Of a stretch of DNA of 64,000 bases, positions 17,515-29,250 are shown one piece after another. The stretch covers positions 182,942-246,941 of the forward strand of contig DATJGS010000041.1 of NCBI GenBank assembly GCA_035494735.1, written 5' to 3'. The notes under the pieces were generated by a model. It had not been told where the DNA came from. It did no database searches and was given only the letters and a program-made list of their open reading frames with translations. Source of the stretch: DATJGS01 sp035494735. GTDB lineage: Bacteria > Eisenbacteria > RBG-16-71-46. The position numbers were made by a program, and so were the translations under genes. Within the stretch, counting starts at the first letter, position 1, and each line of letters starts with the position of its first letter.

Positions 17515-18729
17515 TCAGCGCGGCAGGACGAGCGGGCCGCTCGCCGGCTCTTCACCCTCGAGCACGCTCGGGTACTCGGCGGGTCGCTCGCGCAGGCTCT
17601 CGACGAACAGCGGCACGTCGTCGCTCAGGGTGCCGAGGGTCTCGGGCGGCTCGCCGACGCGGAGGATCTCGTACAGCGTGCTGCGCTGGGCCGGCGTGTA
17701 GCCCGACTCGCGGATCAGCGTCTCGATCTCGGCGATCGTGGTCTTGTTGAGGTGGCCGGTCGCCAGGTGCACGTTCTCCTCGAACAACGTGCCGCCGAAG
17801 TCGTCGGCGCCGAAGTGCAGCGCGATCTGCCCGGTCTTCTTGCCCTCGCTGAACCACGTCGCCTGGATGTGGTCGAAGTTGTCGAGGTAGACGCGCGCCG
17901 CGGCCAGCACGCGCAGGTATTCGGAGGCCCCCGCGACGTGCGGCACCTTGGATTCCATGGGCGTGTTGCCGCGCTTGTACGACCACGGCACGAACGCCGT
18001 GAACCCGTGCGTGTCGTCCTGCAGCGCGCGCACGTACGTCAGGTGCTCGACGACCTCGGCCGGCGTCTCGACGTGGCCGTACATCATGGTGGCCGTCGAG
18101 CGCATGCCGATCTGGTGCGCGGTGCGATGCACGTCGAGCCAGGCCTCGGGCCCGCCCTTCTTGACCGACACCCGGCGCCGGACACGCGTCGCCAGGATCT
18201 CGGCGCCGCCGCCCGGCAGGGTGCGCTGGCCGGCCTCGAACAGCGCCTCGAGCACGCCGCGCATCGGGAGACCCGAGACCTCCATCATCTGGTGGATCTC
18301 GGGCGCCGAGAAGAAGTGCGGCGTGATGTGCGGGTACAGCCGCCGCGCCTCGCGCACGATCGTCGGGTAGAACTCCCAGGGGATCGCCGGATTGAGGCCG
18401 CCCTGCAGGAGCACGGTCGTGGCGCCCAGACGATCGGCGTCGGCCATCATCTTCATGACGCCGGCCACGTCGTGCGTGTAGGCGTCCTTGGCGTTCGCCT
18501 GGGGCTTCCGATAGAACGCGCAGAAGTGGCAGTCCACCGTGCACACGTTCGTGTAGTTGGGATTCGTGTCGATCACGTACGTGACGAGTTTGGGATCGGT
18601 CTTCCGCGACCGGATCTCGTCGGCGAGCGAGCCCAACTCGAGCAACGGTGCGTCGGTGAGGAGGCTGACGCCTTCTTCCGGGCTCAGACGCCGGCCGTCA
18701 CGGACCTTGGATTCGATGTCACGCCACAC
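17515..18729 (-). CDS. mqnC: cyclic dehypoxanthine futalosine synthase (radical SAM)
   Basis: A 404-residue radical SAM enzyme that cyclises dehypoxanthine futalosine in menaquinone synthesis. The [4Fe-4S] motif is Cys63-x3-Cys67-x2-Cys70 in CTVDCHFCAFYR, the form typical of MqnC. LLQGGLNP and the TMMYGHVET segment are also family landmarks. The start is assigned to GTG 18729, which gives a near-normal length; the frame runs further upstream into Arg-rich noncoding sequence. The ribosome site is weak (AAAGGCAG). The gene stands alone, divergent from a membrane protein gene. Confidence 0.92.
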   Translation of the reverse strand: MWRDIESKVRDGRRLSPEEGVSLLTDAPLLELGSLADEIRSRKTDPKLVTYVIDTNPNYTNVCTVDCHFCAFYRKPQANAKDAYTHDVAGVMKMMADADRLGATTVLLQGGLNPAIPWEFYPTIVREARRLYPHITPHFFSAPEIHQMMEVSGLPMRGVLEALFEAGQRTLPGGGAEILATRVRRRVSVKKGGPEAWLDVHRTAHQIGMRSTATMMYGHVETPAEVVEHLTYVRALQDDTHGFTAFVPWSYKRGNTPMESKVPHVAGASEYLRVLAAARVYLDNFDHIQATWFSEGKKTGQIALHFGADDFGGTLFEENVHLATGHLNKTTIAEIETLIRESGYTPAQRSTLYEILRVGEPPETLGTLSDDVPLFVESLRERPAEYPSVLEGEEPASGPLVLPR

Positions 18730-18901
18730 GTGAGGCTGCCTTTCGCGTCGTCCGTCCCGCCGTCGCCGCGCGCGCGAGTCGCGCGCTGGGCGGCGAGAAT
18801 ACATCGAGCCCGCGGGAGGCGTCGAGCCGGGGGGCCGTTCGCGTATGATGGGCGCCGCGCCGGACTCGGCGCACGTCGGAACCGAGAGGGAGCCCGCCAG
18901 G

Positions 18902-20500
18902 ATGGCCGCATCCCCGCCACAGACACTCGCGCCGAGCCCACGCTGGACGCGCCTCGACTGGGCGGCGCTCGCGCTGCTCGCCCTCCTGGGCGCGCTCAAC
19001 CTGGCGCAGCCGCTGGCCTGGGATCAGACGATGTTCGCGCTCGGCGCGCGGCGCATGCACGCGGGCGGTGTGCTGTACCGCGACTACTGGGATCCCAAGC
19101 AGCCCGGGCTGTTCTTCTTCTACGAACTGGCCGGCGTGCTGTTCGGCTGGGGCGCGGGCGGCGTCCATCTCCTCGAACTGATCGCGCTCGTCGGCTTCGG
19201 CGCGCTGCTGGTCTTTTCCTTGCGCACGCGCTTCACCCACCGCGCGCTCGCGAGCTGGGCGCCGCTGCTCGCGATCGGCTGGTTCTACGCCGTGACCACG
19301 GACTGGCATCTCACGCAGATCGAGGCGCTGGTCGCGCTGCCGCTTTACGTGTCGGCCTGGTCCGCGGCGCGGGCCGCGGAGACGCGGGCGCGCCGCACGG
19401 CGCGGCTCGTGCTGGCGGGCGTTGCGGGTGGCGCCGCGCTCGCGCTCAAGGTGCTGTTCGCGCCGATCGTGCTCGCGATGTGGATCGTGCCGCTCGCGCG
19501 CATCGTGGCGGAACCGGGCGCCACGCGCGGGCGGGGCGTCGCCGCGGCGGCGCGCGCGGCGCTCGCGCTCGCGGCCGGAGTGGCGCTCGCGGTCGCCCCG
19601 CTTGCGCTGTACTTTGCCGCGCATCACGCCACGCGGCACTTGCTCTGGACGACGTTCGTCTACCCGGGCCAGGCGCTGTCGCAGCTCCGCTCGTTGCGCA
19701 TCCACTATCTGCTGGCCGGCCTCGGGTGGTTCGCCGTGACGTGGGCGCCGCTCCTCGCGCTGCTGCCGTTCGCGCTGCGCGACGCCGCACCGTCCGGGCC
19801 CGCGGCCGCGCGCGCCGCGGGCGGCCGGTCCGACGCGCTCACGCTGGCGCTCGCGCTGTGGGTCGGCGTCGGCTTCTTCACGCTCATGGTCCAGAGCCTC
19901 TCCTACTGGGAGTACCAGTTCGTGCTGCTCGCCGCGCCGCTGGGGCTGCTCGCGGCGCGTGCCGTCGACACGCTGTGGCCGAAGCTCGGAAGGCCGGCGC
20001 GGACCGCGCTCGTGCTGGCGCTCGTCGCCATCCCGGCGGTTCACGTCGCGCAGAAGACCGCGACGCTCGCCGCGCACGGCTTCGCGCTCGACGCCGCGTC
20101 GCGCGACTCCTACCAGGTCGCGGTCAGTCACGACCGCGCGCTGCCGCTCATTCGCGCCGACGTCGCGTGGCTCGCGGGAAGCGACGCGCGGCCGGGGCCG
20201 ATCTGGGTGATGGGCAACCCCATGATCTACGCGGAGAGCGGCCGCGCGCAGGCCATCCCGCGCAACGGCGCGAGCTTCATCGAATACGCGACGCCCGAGG
20301 AGTGGGCGCGGATCACGGCCGACCTCGAGCGCGCGCGGCCGACATACGTCTTCGTGTGGAGCGCGTACCTGCCGATGCTGTCCGCGTCGACCGACAAGTG
20401 CGCGGGCTTCCTGAACTGGCTGGGCACGGACTACCGCGCGGTGCGGCGCACGCGCGAAGGCTTCTGGTTCGAGCGTCGCGAGGTCCCGGCCGCGCGCTGA
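18902..20500 (+). CDS. GT-C type multi-pass membrane protein
   Basis: A 532-residue membrane protein from ATG 18902 (an in-frame ATG at 18845 is possible). The first membrane helix is followed by the motif WDQTMFALGARRMHAGG and the segment YRDYWDPKQPGLFFFYEL. This arrangement is common in GT39/ArnT-like glycosyltransferases. About nine more hydrophobic segments follow, then a periplasmic C-terminal domain of about 140 residues. It resembles the 12064 protein in plan but not closely in sequence. It is divergent from mqnC, and glgB follows 97 bases later. Glycosyltransferase activity is inferred. Confidence 0.6.
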   Translation: MAASPPQTLAPSPRWTRLDWAALALLALLGALNLAQPLAWDQTMFALGARRMHAGGVLYRDYWDPKQPGLFFFYELAGVLFGWGAGGVHLLELIALVGFGALLVFSLRTRFTHRALASWAPLLAIGWFYAVTTDWHLTQIEALVALPLYVSAWSAARAAETRARRTARLVLAGVAGGAALALKVLFAPIVLAMWIVPLARIVAEPGATRGRGVAAAARAALALAAGVALAVAPLALYFAAHHATRHLLWTTFVYPGQALSQLRSLRIHYLLAGLGWFAVTWAPLLALLPFALRDAAPSGPAAARAAGGRSDALTLALALWVGVGFFTLMVQSLSYWEYQFVLLAAPLGLLAARAVDTLWPKLGRPARTALVLALVAIPAVHVAQKTATLAAHGFALDAASRDSYQVAVSHDRALPLIRADVAWLAGSDARPGPIWVMGNPMIYAESGRAQAIPRNGASFIEYATPEEWARITADLERARPTYVFVWSAYLPMLSASTDKCAGFLNWLGTDYRAVRRTREGFWFERREVPAAR

Positions 20501-20597
20501 GCCGGCCCGGCCGGCGGCGCCGCGCGCACGCGCTGCCGCCGGCCTCGCGTCGCCTCGTTGCGCCGCGCCGGGCGCGGCCCCTACCATCGCGACCTCC

Positions 20598-22520
<1,923 letters not shown>

Positions 22521-22522
22521 GA

Positions 22523-22544
22523 GCGCCGCGCCGCCGCGCGGCGC
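22523..22544. terminator. hairpin between convergent glgB and phosphoesterase genes
   Basis: A 9-bp GC stem (GCGCCGCGC with GCGCGGCGC) with a 4-base loop fills the 31-base gap between two convergent genes. There is no T run on either side, but the position suits a shared terminator. Confidence 0.5.
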
Positions 22545-22551
22545 GCGAAGG

Positions 22552-23754
22552 CTAGCGCAGCCGCACCAGCCGCTCGCTGAGTCGTTCGCTTCCGGCGCGC
22601 ACGCTGAGGAAGTACAACCCGCCCGCGGCTTCCGCGCCCGCTTCGTCACGGCCGTCCCAGTAAAGCGCCACGCGCCCGCTGCGCGGACCCGAGTCGAGGC
22701 GCCGTACGAGGCGGCCGCGCACGTCGACGATCGACGCTTCGATGTTCGCGGGCGCGGGCAGCGTGAGCCACGCGCTCGCGCTGCCGCGCGTCGGATTCGG
22801 CGAAGGCGCCGACAGCGTGAGCCGCGAACGCGTGGGCGCGGGAACGCTCAGCACCGAGTCGCCGAGCCAGATGTCGCGCAGCGACGTCTCGGCCGCGGCC
22901 GCCGCGAACGGCGTGACTCCGAGCGCCTCGCAGATCGTGCGCAGCACCGTGTAGTGCGTGATGTGCGTGCTCGAGACCACACCGGGCGCGACTTGCGTGC
23001 CGCGAAACGCCGTCAGGATGTTGTTGTTGGACGAATGATCGTCCTCGTCGTACGTCACGATCATCATCCACGGCGTGCCGGCGATCGCGTCGAGTATGGG
23101 CGGCATCTGGTTCGACAGCCACGTGTCCGCGGTGGCCGGATCGGTGTCGTGCCCGTCGTCGTCGTTGTTCGGGATGATGAAGCTGAGCCGCGGCAGCGTG
23201 CGGTTCGTGATGTCGACCGCGAGGTCGGCGTACGGGCGCTCGTTCAGGTGATTCGAGTTGTTGAAGTTCGTCCATGGGTTGTGGCGCCGCACGTACAACG
23301 CCGCGTCCCATGTGCACACCAGCGCGCCCGCGTTCGGCAGGTTCTCCGAGTACGCGCGCCACGTGACGCCGGCCGCCTCGCACGCGTGCCCGAGATTCTC
23401 GGTCGAGAAGAACGTCCCGGTCGCCAGGCAGTTGTCGTTCGTGATGCCCTGCGTCGAGCCCGACCACAGCGCGAGGTAGTTGGGCTGCGACGGATGGCCG
23501 ATCGCGTACGACTGGGAGAACGACGTGCCCTGCGCCTGGAAGCTGGACTGCCACGGCTGGACGCGTGCCACGTCGTACGCGGTGTTCTCGAGCACGACCA
23601 CGACCACGTGATCGCACGGCGGTGCGCCGTCGAGTGTCGCGCGAACGCGCGTCGATGCGGCGGGCGCGCCCGCCGCGGAAGCAGCCGCGTGGGGCGCGGC
23701 GAGCGCCGCGAGCGCGGCGCATCCCATCACGAGCAGGCAGGAGCGAGGAGTCAT
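22552..23754 (-). CDS. secreted phosphoesterase (acid phosphatase/phospholipase C-like) with FlgD-like sorting tail
   Basis: A 400-residue exported protein. A signal peptide (about 1-25) precedes a phosphoesterase domain of the AcpA/phospholipase C group. The metal-site opening is HVVVVVLENTAYD, followed by GHPSQPNYLALWSG, IIPNNDDDGHDTD and VTYDEDDHSSNN. The C-terminal 85 residues (SAPSPNPTRGSASAW through RLVRLR) are a FlgD-like sorting domain. The ATG at 23754 is preferred; an in-frame ATG six codons upstream is possible. The enzyme probably acts on phosphate esters outside the cell. Confidence 0.87.
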   Translation of the reverse strand: MTPRSCLLVMGCAALAALAAPHAAASAAGAPAASTRVRATLDGAPPCDHVVVVVLENTAYDVARVQPWQSSFQAQGTSFSQSYAIGHPSQPNYLALWSGSTQGITNDNCLATGTFFSTENLGHACEAAGVTWRAYSENLPNAGALVCTWDAALYVRRHNPWTNFNNSNHLNERPYADLAVDITNRTLPRLSFIIPNNDDDGHDTDPATADTWLSNQMPPILDAIAGTPWMMIVTYDEDDHSSNNNILTAFRGTQVAPGVVSSTHITHYTVLRTICEALGVTPFAAAAAETSLRDIWLGDSVLSVPAPTRSRLTLSAPSPNPTRGSASAWLTLPAPANIEASIVDVRGRLVRRLDSGPRSGRVALYWDGRDEAGAEAAGGLYFLSVRAGSERLSERLVRLR

Positions 23755-23843
23755 GAGCGGCAACTGTACCATTCGGGCGCGTCCCGAGTCTCCGGAACGC
23801 GCCCGATCGAAGCGGCGCCGTGGTGACGCGCGCCCGCGCCGGT

Positions 23844-24647
23844 TCAGCGCCCGTCGCCGTCGAGCAGGTTGCCGAGCGTGCCGAGGATCGAGCCTTCCTC
23901 GCGGCGGCGGCCGCCGGTCTGCGGCGCGGCGGCGTAGATGCGGCTCGCCAGACGCGAGAACGGCAGCGACTGCAGCCACACCTTGCCGGGCCCGCGCAGC
24001 GTGGCGAAGAACAGGCCCTCGCCGCCGAACAGCGCGCTCTTGATGCCGCCCACCATCTGGATGTCGTAGTCGACGCTCGGCTGCAGCGCCACGATGCAGC
24101 CGGTGTCGACGCGCAGCGTCTCGCCGGCGGCCAGGGTCCGCTCTTCGTGCGCGCCGCCGGCGTTCACGAACAGCCAGCCGTCGCCGGTCAGGCGCTCCAT
24201 GATGAAGCCCTCGCCGCCGAACAGGCCGACGCCGAAGCGCTTCTGGAACGCGATGCCGATGCTCACGCCCTTGGCCGCGCACAGGAACGAGTCCTTCTGC
24301 GCGAGCACTTCGCCGCCGAGCGCGCCCAGGTTCAGCGCTTCGATCTTGCCGGGATACGGCGCGGCGAACGCGGCTTTGCGCTTCTGCTGCGACTGATTCT
24401 GGAACACCGTCATGAACAGCGACTCGCCGGTGAGCAGGCGCTTTCCCGCGCCCATCAGCGCGCCCATGATCCCACCCTGCTGCTGCGCCGAGCCGTCGCC
24501 GAAGATCGTCTCCATCGCGATGCCGTCTTCGATGTACATCATCGATCCGGCCTCGGCGACCACGGCCTCGCCGGGATCCAGCTCGATCTTCACGAACTGC
24601 ATGTCGTCGCCGACGATCTCGTAATCCACTTCGTGCATGGTGCTCAT
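23844..24647 (-). CDS. AIM24/TIGR00266 family protein
   Basis: A 267-residue cytoplasmic protein of the AIM24 (TIGR00266) family, a repeated beta-sandwich. Glycine-rich repeats typical of the family are visible (EAGSMMYIEDGI, GLFGGEGFIMERL, ALFGGEGLFFATLRGPG). Its biochemical role is unknown; the yeast member affects mitochondrial membrane organisation. The C-terminus (about 240-267) is Gly/Arg-rich and linker-like. AAGGAGAC upstream supports the ATG at 24647. It is on the same strand as mqnA upstream (101 bases) and the phosphoesterase downstream. Confidence 0.9.
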   Translation of the reverse strand: MSTMHEVDYEIVGDDMQFVKIELDPGEAVVAEAGSMMYIEDGIAMETIFGDGSAQQQGGIMGALMGAGKRLLTGESLFMTVFQNQSQQKRKAAFAAPYPGKIEALNLGALGGEVLAQKDSFLCAAKGVSIGIAFQKRFGVGLFGGEGFIMERLTGDGWLFVNAGGAHEERTLAAGETLRVDTGCIVALQPSVDYDIQMVGGIKSALFGGEGLFFATLRGPGKVWLQSLPFSRLASRIYAAAPQTGGRRREEGSILGTLGNLLDGDGR

Positions 24648-24748
24648 CCAGGGGGTCTCCTTGGGGCCGGGCGCGAGGGCTCTGGGTTCACGCCGATCCT
24701 ACGTTGCATGGCGTCGGGGGGTTGCGTCGCGCCCCGGCGCCTTCGATT

Positions 24749-25540
24749 TCAATCGAGTTGCAGCAGCCCATGCTGGTGGAGCAGCTGATCGAAGCGCTCC
24801 ATCCCGGCCAGGTCGTCGGGGCCGAGGCGGTAGTGGAAGCGCCGGAGATACGCCTCGGTCTCGCCCGCGCTCCAGCCCGGCTCGGTCTGCTGCTTCGCCA
24901 CGTCGGACAGCGACGTCAGCCCGGCCGCCAGCGAGCCGTCGAGGAACTGCGCCAGCTCGTGCTTCACGTCCGCCGGTAGCTCGGCGCGCACCGCCCACAC
25001 CGCGTACACGAACGCGAGTCCGGTCCACTCCATCCAGTCCGCGCCCAGATCCAGCGTGTGCGTGAAGCCGGGCGGGCGACGGTCGCGCATGCGCATGGCG
25101 CTGTCGCCGATCATGAGCAGCGCGTCGGCCTGCGCAGGCTCGAGGCCGCGCACGTAGCGCACACCGGTGAGCCCGCGGCGCACGTCGAGCAGCAGGTGCA
25201 GCAGGCGGATCGACGTCGAGGTCTCGGGCGTCACCGAGATGCGCGCGTCGCCGAGCGCCGCGGCCGGCCGGCGCGAGAACAGCAGCACCGAGTGGACGGG
25301 CCCGCGCGCGGCCACGCCCATCGGCCCGAGCAGCTCGAAGCGCGGCTTGAGGCGCAGGTAGTCGCCCGCCGCCATGAGCCCGAGATCCACGTTGCCGGCC
25401 TCGGCCTCGCGGCCCAGTTCGCGCGGCACCAGGTTGCGCACGGCGAACGGCGCGTCGTGCCACAGCGCGTAGAACGGCGCGGCGTTGGCGTACGGAATGC
25501 GGGCGGCGACGGTGGTGGCGAGACGCGGCGGGGAACTCAT
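24749..25540 (-). CDS. mqnA: chorismate dehydratase (futalosine pathway)
   Basis: A 263-residue MqnA, which dehydrates chorismate to 3-enolpyruvylbenzoate, the first committed step of futalosine-route menaquinone synthesis. It has the periplasmic-binding-protein-like fold but no signal peptide. Family landmarks are ARIPYANAAPFYAL at the N-terminus, a VDLGLMAAGDYLRL segment and SVLLFSRRP. The ATG at 25540 directly precedes the conserved segment; the frame extends upstream into low-complexity Arg/Pro sequence. It is not linked to other mqn genes. Confidence 0.85.
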   Translation of the reverse strand: MSSPPRLATTVAARIPYANAAPFYALWHDAPFAVRNLVPRELGREAEAGNVDLGLMAAGDYLRLKPRFELLGPMGVAARGPVHSVLLFSRRPAAALGDARISVTPETSTSIRLLHLLLDVRRGLTGVRYVRGLEPAQADALLMIGDSAMRMRDRRPPGFTHTLDLGADWMEWTGLAFVYAVWAVRAELPADVKHELAQFLDGSLAAGLTSLSDVAKQQTEPGWSAGETEAYLRRFHYRLGPDDLAGMERFDQLLHQHGLLQLD

Positions 25541-25776
25541 CGGAGGCCAGAATCTACACGGCGTGCGGCGGGGCGTCGAGCGGGCGGCGCGCCTGCGCGG
25601 GAGCGGGCGCAGCGCCGGGGCCCGAGCCAGTAGCGCGCACGCCGGAGCGGGCGCACCCGACGGCGCCCGAGCCTCCGGCACGAAGTCCGGGGCGGGCCTC
25701 GGGGGCGGCGCCGCACGCCGGATCCGGGGCGCTCGAACGGCTGGAGTCCGGGCGGGCACGGGTCGATAACGAAACT

Positions 25777-27894
25777 ATGTTTTACGCCCTCTCGCACGCC
25801 CGGCCGTTCCTGCCCGCGCCCGTCACCGTCGCCGGCCTCGCGCTGGCGCTGCTCGTTCCGCTCGCGCTCATCCTGTGGTTCCGCGCCCGCGCGTACCGGG
25901 CCGGTTCGGACGTCGCGGCCGGCGCGGCGTTCGCGTTCGCGCGCCGCGTGCAATGGACGGTCACCGGCGGCTGGCTGGCCAGGCTGGCGTTCGTGACGGG
26001 CGGCGCCGCCACGCGCGTCGCCGACCTGCTCCCGTTCGGAAACGAGTGGCGCGCCGTCGCCGTGATGGCGATCGCGCTCGTGCCGCCCGCCTCGGTCGCG
26101 GTCGCGGCGGCGGTGTTCGCGCACCCGGTGTGGCGGCGCCTGCGCGGCGCCGAGTTCACGCTCGGCGAAACCGTGGTGCAGACCGCGCTGCAGGTCGGCG
26201 CGTCGCTCGGGCTCCTCGGCGGTCTCGGCGTCGCGCTCGTCATGTTCCTGACCGGGCATGCGCGCTTCGGCATCGGCGCGGCGGTCGCGGCGCTCGCGCT
26301 TCTCGCCGGTCTGACCCAGGCGCGCATCGCGCTGGCCCGCGAGAATGCCGAGGCGCTGACCTCGGGCGAGCTGCGCGACCGGCTCTTTGCGCTGGCCGCG
26401 GAGGCGAAGGTCAAGCTGCGCCAGTTCTACGTCGTGCCGATGCGCCGCGCGCGCATCGCGAACGCGTTCGCGGTGCGCAACAACGTCGTCATGGTCACCG
26501 ATCATCTGCTCGAGCACCTGAGCTGCCGCGAAGTCGACGCGGTGCTGGCCCACGAGATCACCCATCTGCAGCACGGCCACCCGAAGAAGCTCGCGCTGGC
26601 GCTCGGCGCCGGAGTGGCGCTCTCCGTCGTCACGCCGCTGCCGCTCCCCGGCCTCGTCGCGGTGCCGATGTCGATCCTGGCGGCGATCGTGTTCGTCTAC
26701 TTCATGTCGCGGCGTTTCGAGTGGACGGCGGACGCGGGCGCGGTGCGGCTGACCGGCGATCCCGAAGCCATGATCTCGGCGCTGGCGCGCCTCAATCATC
26801 TGAACCACGTGCCGCTCGAGTGGGGCTCGTGGAGCGAACGCTGGCTCACGCATCCTTCGACGCGGCGCCGCGCCGAAGCCATCGCCCGGATCGGCGGCAT
26901 CGCGCCCGAGCGCGTCGCCGAGCTGCTGCGCGGCGAGCCGTCCGACGATCCGCATTACGAGGTCGCAGCCGAGAACGCGGCGCCGCCGGTCTTCTCGACC
27001 GCATTCAAGGCGCGCACCATGGCGTCCGTCGGCTGGACGATGCTTTCGCTCTACGGGCTCGCCGCCGCCGGCACGGTGGCGGTCGCCACGCGCGCCGGAG
27101 TGCCGCGCGGCGGCCTGTTCGCGCTCGTCGCGTTCGCCGTCATCGCGGTCACGCTGCTCGCCACGAACCTGCTCTCGACCCGGCCGTATCGCCGTCTGTG
27201 TCGCGAGCTGCCGGCTCGGCTCGCGGACGAGGGCTTCCGTCTCGACGACGCCCACGCCCAGTTCGTCGGCCTCGCGCCGGACGCCGAGCCCAGGCTGTAC
27301 GAGCACTTCTCGGACTGGGACGTCGGCATGCTCGTCCTCACGCGCCAGCACCTGAGCTACGTCGGCGAACGCACTCGCTTCACGCTGCTGCGCGCGCACG
27401 TGCGCCAGGTGCGGCTGGTGGGCGGTCTCCCCGGCTGGCTCCCCGTGCGCCGCGTGCTCGTGACCTGGCGCGACGACGGCCGCGGGCTCGAGGGCACGCT
27501 GAATCTGCGGGACGCCGCGTCGCGCACGCTGCTCGCGGTGACGCCGGACGCGCGGCGCCTGCTCGCGCGCATCGAGGCCTGGCGCGACGCGGCCGACCCG
27601 GACGCGCCGGCGCTGCCGCCGATCGTCGCCGGACCGCCGCGCTTCGGCGAGGTGACGAGCGTCTCGCCGCGCTCGCTGGCGACGGCACGCACGCTGCCCG
27701 CGAACGTGCTGCTGGTGACGCTGCTGGTGGCCGGCGCCTCGGCGCTGTTCGGGCTGCCACTCGCGCCGTGGCGCCCCGGATTCGCGGACGCCCTCGCCGG
27801 CGCGCTGATCGCGCTGATGTTCCAGCGCTGGCCGCTGTGGCGGTATCGCGATCGCGAGATGCCGCAGGGCACCGAGCTGCGCCGCGCCGCCTGA
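25777..27894 (+). CDS. membrane M48 family metalloprotease
   Basis: A 705-residue inner-membrane zinc protease. The zinc motif HEITH is at residues 259-263, and the third-ligand region reads RRFEWTADAGAV near 312-323. Hydrophobic segments lie at about 15-35, 95-115, 140-180, 275-305, 415-465 and 630-665. The HtpX/Oma1-like catalytic domain (about 190-390) is therefore followed by a soluble domain (about 470-615) that I do not recognise. HtpX enzymes degrade misfolded membrane proteins and are about 290 residues, so this protein is more than twice that length. It may be regulated through the extra domain; that is inference. Confidence 0.85.
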   Translation: MFYALSHARPFLPAPVTVAGLALALLVPLALILWFRARAYRAGSDVAAGAAFAFARRVQWTVTGGWLARLAFVTGGAATRVADLLPFGNEWRAVAVMAIALVPPASVAVAAAVFAHPVWRRLRGAEFTLGETVVQTALQVGASLGLLGGLGVALVMFLTGHARFGIGAAVAALALLAGLTQARIALARENAEALTSGELRDRLFALAAEAKVKLRQFYVVPMRRARIANAFAVRNNVVMVTDHLLEHLSCREVDAVLAHEITHLQHGHPKKLALALGAGVALSVVTPLPLPGLVAVPMSILAAIVFVYFMSRRFEWTADAGAVRLTGDPEAMISALARLNHLNHVPLEWGSWSERWLTHPSTRRRAEAIARIGGIAPERVAELLRGEPSDDPHYEVAAENAAPPVFSTAFKARTMASVGWTMLSLYGLAAAGTVAVATRAGVPRGGLFALVAFAVIAVTLLATNLLSTRPYRRLCRELPARLADEGFRLDDAHAQFVGLAPDAEPRLYEHFSDWDVGMLVLTRQHLSYVGERTRFTLLRAHVRQVRLVGGLPGWLPVRRVLVTWRDDGRGLEGTLNLRDAASRTLLAVTPDARRLLARIEAWRDAADPDAPALPPIVAGPPRFGEVTSVSPRSLATARTLPANVLLVTLLVAGASALFGLPLAPWRPGFADALAGALIALMFQRWPLWRYRDREMPQGTELRRAA

Positions 27895-27996
27895 GCGCTC
27901 GGCGCGACGACCGCACCACTCGCCGCGACGCGAGGCACCGCCGGAAGCTTCGCCCACTCTGCTAGTGTCCCGTGAGCGGCTGCGTGGCCGCTCCTC

Positions 27997-29250
27997 ATGA
28001 CCTCGACCACGACTCCCTCAGACGATCGTGCGCCCGGCCGCACGCGCATGCTGGTGCTGCTCGCCGCGGCCGAGCTGCTCGGCATGTCGGTGTGGTTCTC
28101 GGCCAACGCGGTCGCGCCGCAGCTCGCCGCGCGCTGGCACCTGAGCGCCGGACAAGCGGGCGCGCTGACCACCGCCGTGCAGCTCGGCTTCGTCGCCGGC
28201 ACCGCGCTCGCCGCGCTGTTCAACCTGGCCGACCTCGTGCCGATGCGCGCCTACTTCGCGCTCGCCGCGCTGTTCGCCGCGCTCGCGAACGCCGCGCTCG
28301 TCGTGGCCCCGGGCTACGGCGTGGCGCTGGCGACGCGCTTCGCGACCGGCTGCGCGCTGGCCGGCGTCTACCCGCCGGGCATGAAGATGATCTCGACCTG
28401 GTACCGGAGATCGCGCGGGCTGGCCATCGGCACGGTGGTCGGCGCGCTCGCCGCCGGCAAGGGCCTGCCCTATCTGCTGCACGCGATCGGCGGCGCGCCG
28501 CTGGCGACCGTCGTGCTCGGCGCGTCGGCGGCCGCCGCGCTGGCCGCGGTCCTCGTCGGCGCGCTCTACCACGACGGGCCGTTCCCGTTCCCGCGCCGCG
28601 CGTTCACGTGGCGCCTCGTGGCCACGGTCGTGCATCACCGCGCGACGCGCCTCGCCATCGCCGGCTATCTCGGCCACATGTGGGAGCTGTACGCGATGTG
28701 GACGTGGGTGCCGGCGTTCCTCGCGGCCAGCGTCGCGTTGTCCGGCGGCGCGGCGGCGGCGCACGCGTCGAGCGTGCCGCTGATGTCGTTCGGTGTGCTG
28801 GCCGCGGGCGGCGCGGGCTGCGTGTGGGGCGGCTGGTGGGCGCGCCGCGTCGGCTACGCGCGCGTCGTCACGGTGTCGATGGCGGTGAGCGCGGTGTGCG
28901 CGATCGTGATCGGCCTCACGTTCGGCGCGTCACCGTGGCTGGTCGCGACGGCCGTGTGGGTGTGGGGCTTCTTCGTGGTCTCGGACTCGGCGCAGTTCAG
29001 CGCCATGGTCACCGAGTCCGCGCCGCCGCACGCGGTCGGGACCGCGCTCACGCTCCAGACGTCGCTCGGCTTCCTGCTGACCATGGTCACGATCCAGGGC
29101 GTGCCGCCGATCGTGGACGCGGTCGGCTGGCGCGGCGCGTTCCCCGTGCTGGCGCTCGGGCCCGTGGCCGGGATCCTGGCGATCGCGCGGCTCGGGGCGG
29201 GCGGCGACGCTCAGCCCTCGCGCAGCGTCTCGAGGAACGCGTCGCCGTAG
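27997..29250 (+). CDS. MFS transporter
   Basis: A 417-residue major facilitator protein with about twelve predicted membrane helices. The loop MISTWYRRSRGLAIGTVVGALAAGKGLP matches the W-Y/F-x3-RG-x-A-xG pattern of nitrate/nitrite and oxalate-formate-type MFS members. The first helix region reads AAELLGMSVWFSANAVAPQL. The substrate is unknown. The ATG at 27997 fits the first helix. The last 40 bases overlap the convergent recQ gene, an unusual arrangement that probably reflects a lost nearer stop. Confidence 0.87.
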   Translation: MTSTTTPSDDRAPGRTRMLVLLAAAELLGMSVWFSANAVAPQLAARWHLSAGQAGALTTAVQLGFVAGTALAALFNLADLVPMRAYFALAALFAALANAALVVAPGYGVALATRFATGCALAGVYPPGMKMISTWYRRSRGLAIGTVVGALAAGKGLPYLLHAIGGAPLATVVLGASAAAALAAVLVGALYHDGPFPFPRRAFTWRLVATVVHHRATRLAIAGYLGHMWELYAMWTWVPAFLAASVALSGGAAAAHASSVPLMSFGVLAAGGAGCVWGGWWARRVGYARVVTVSMAVSAVCAIVIGLTFGASPWLVATAVWVWGFFVVSDSAQFSAMVTESAPPHAVGTALTLQTSLGFLLTMVTIQGVPPIVDAVGWRGAFPVLALGPVAGILAIARLGAGGDAQPSRSVSRNASP

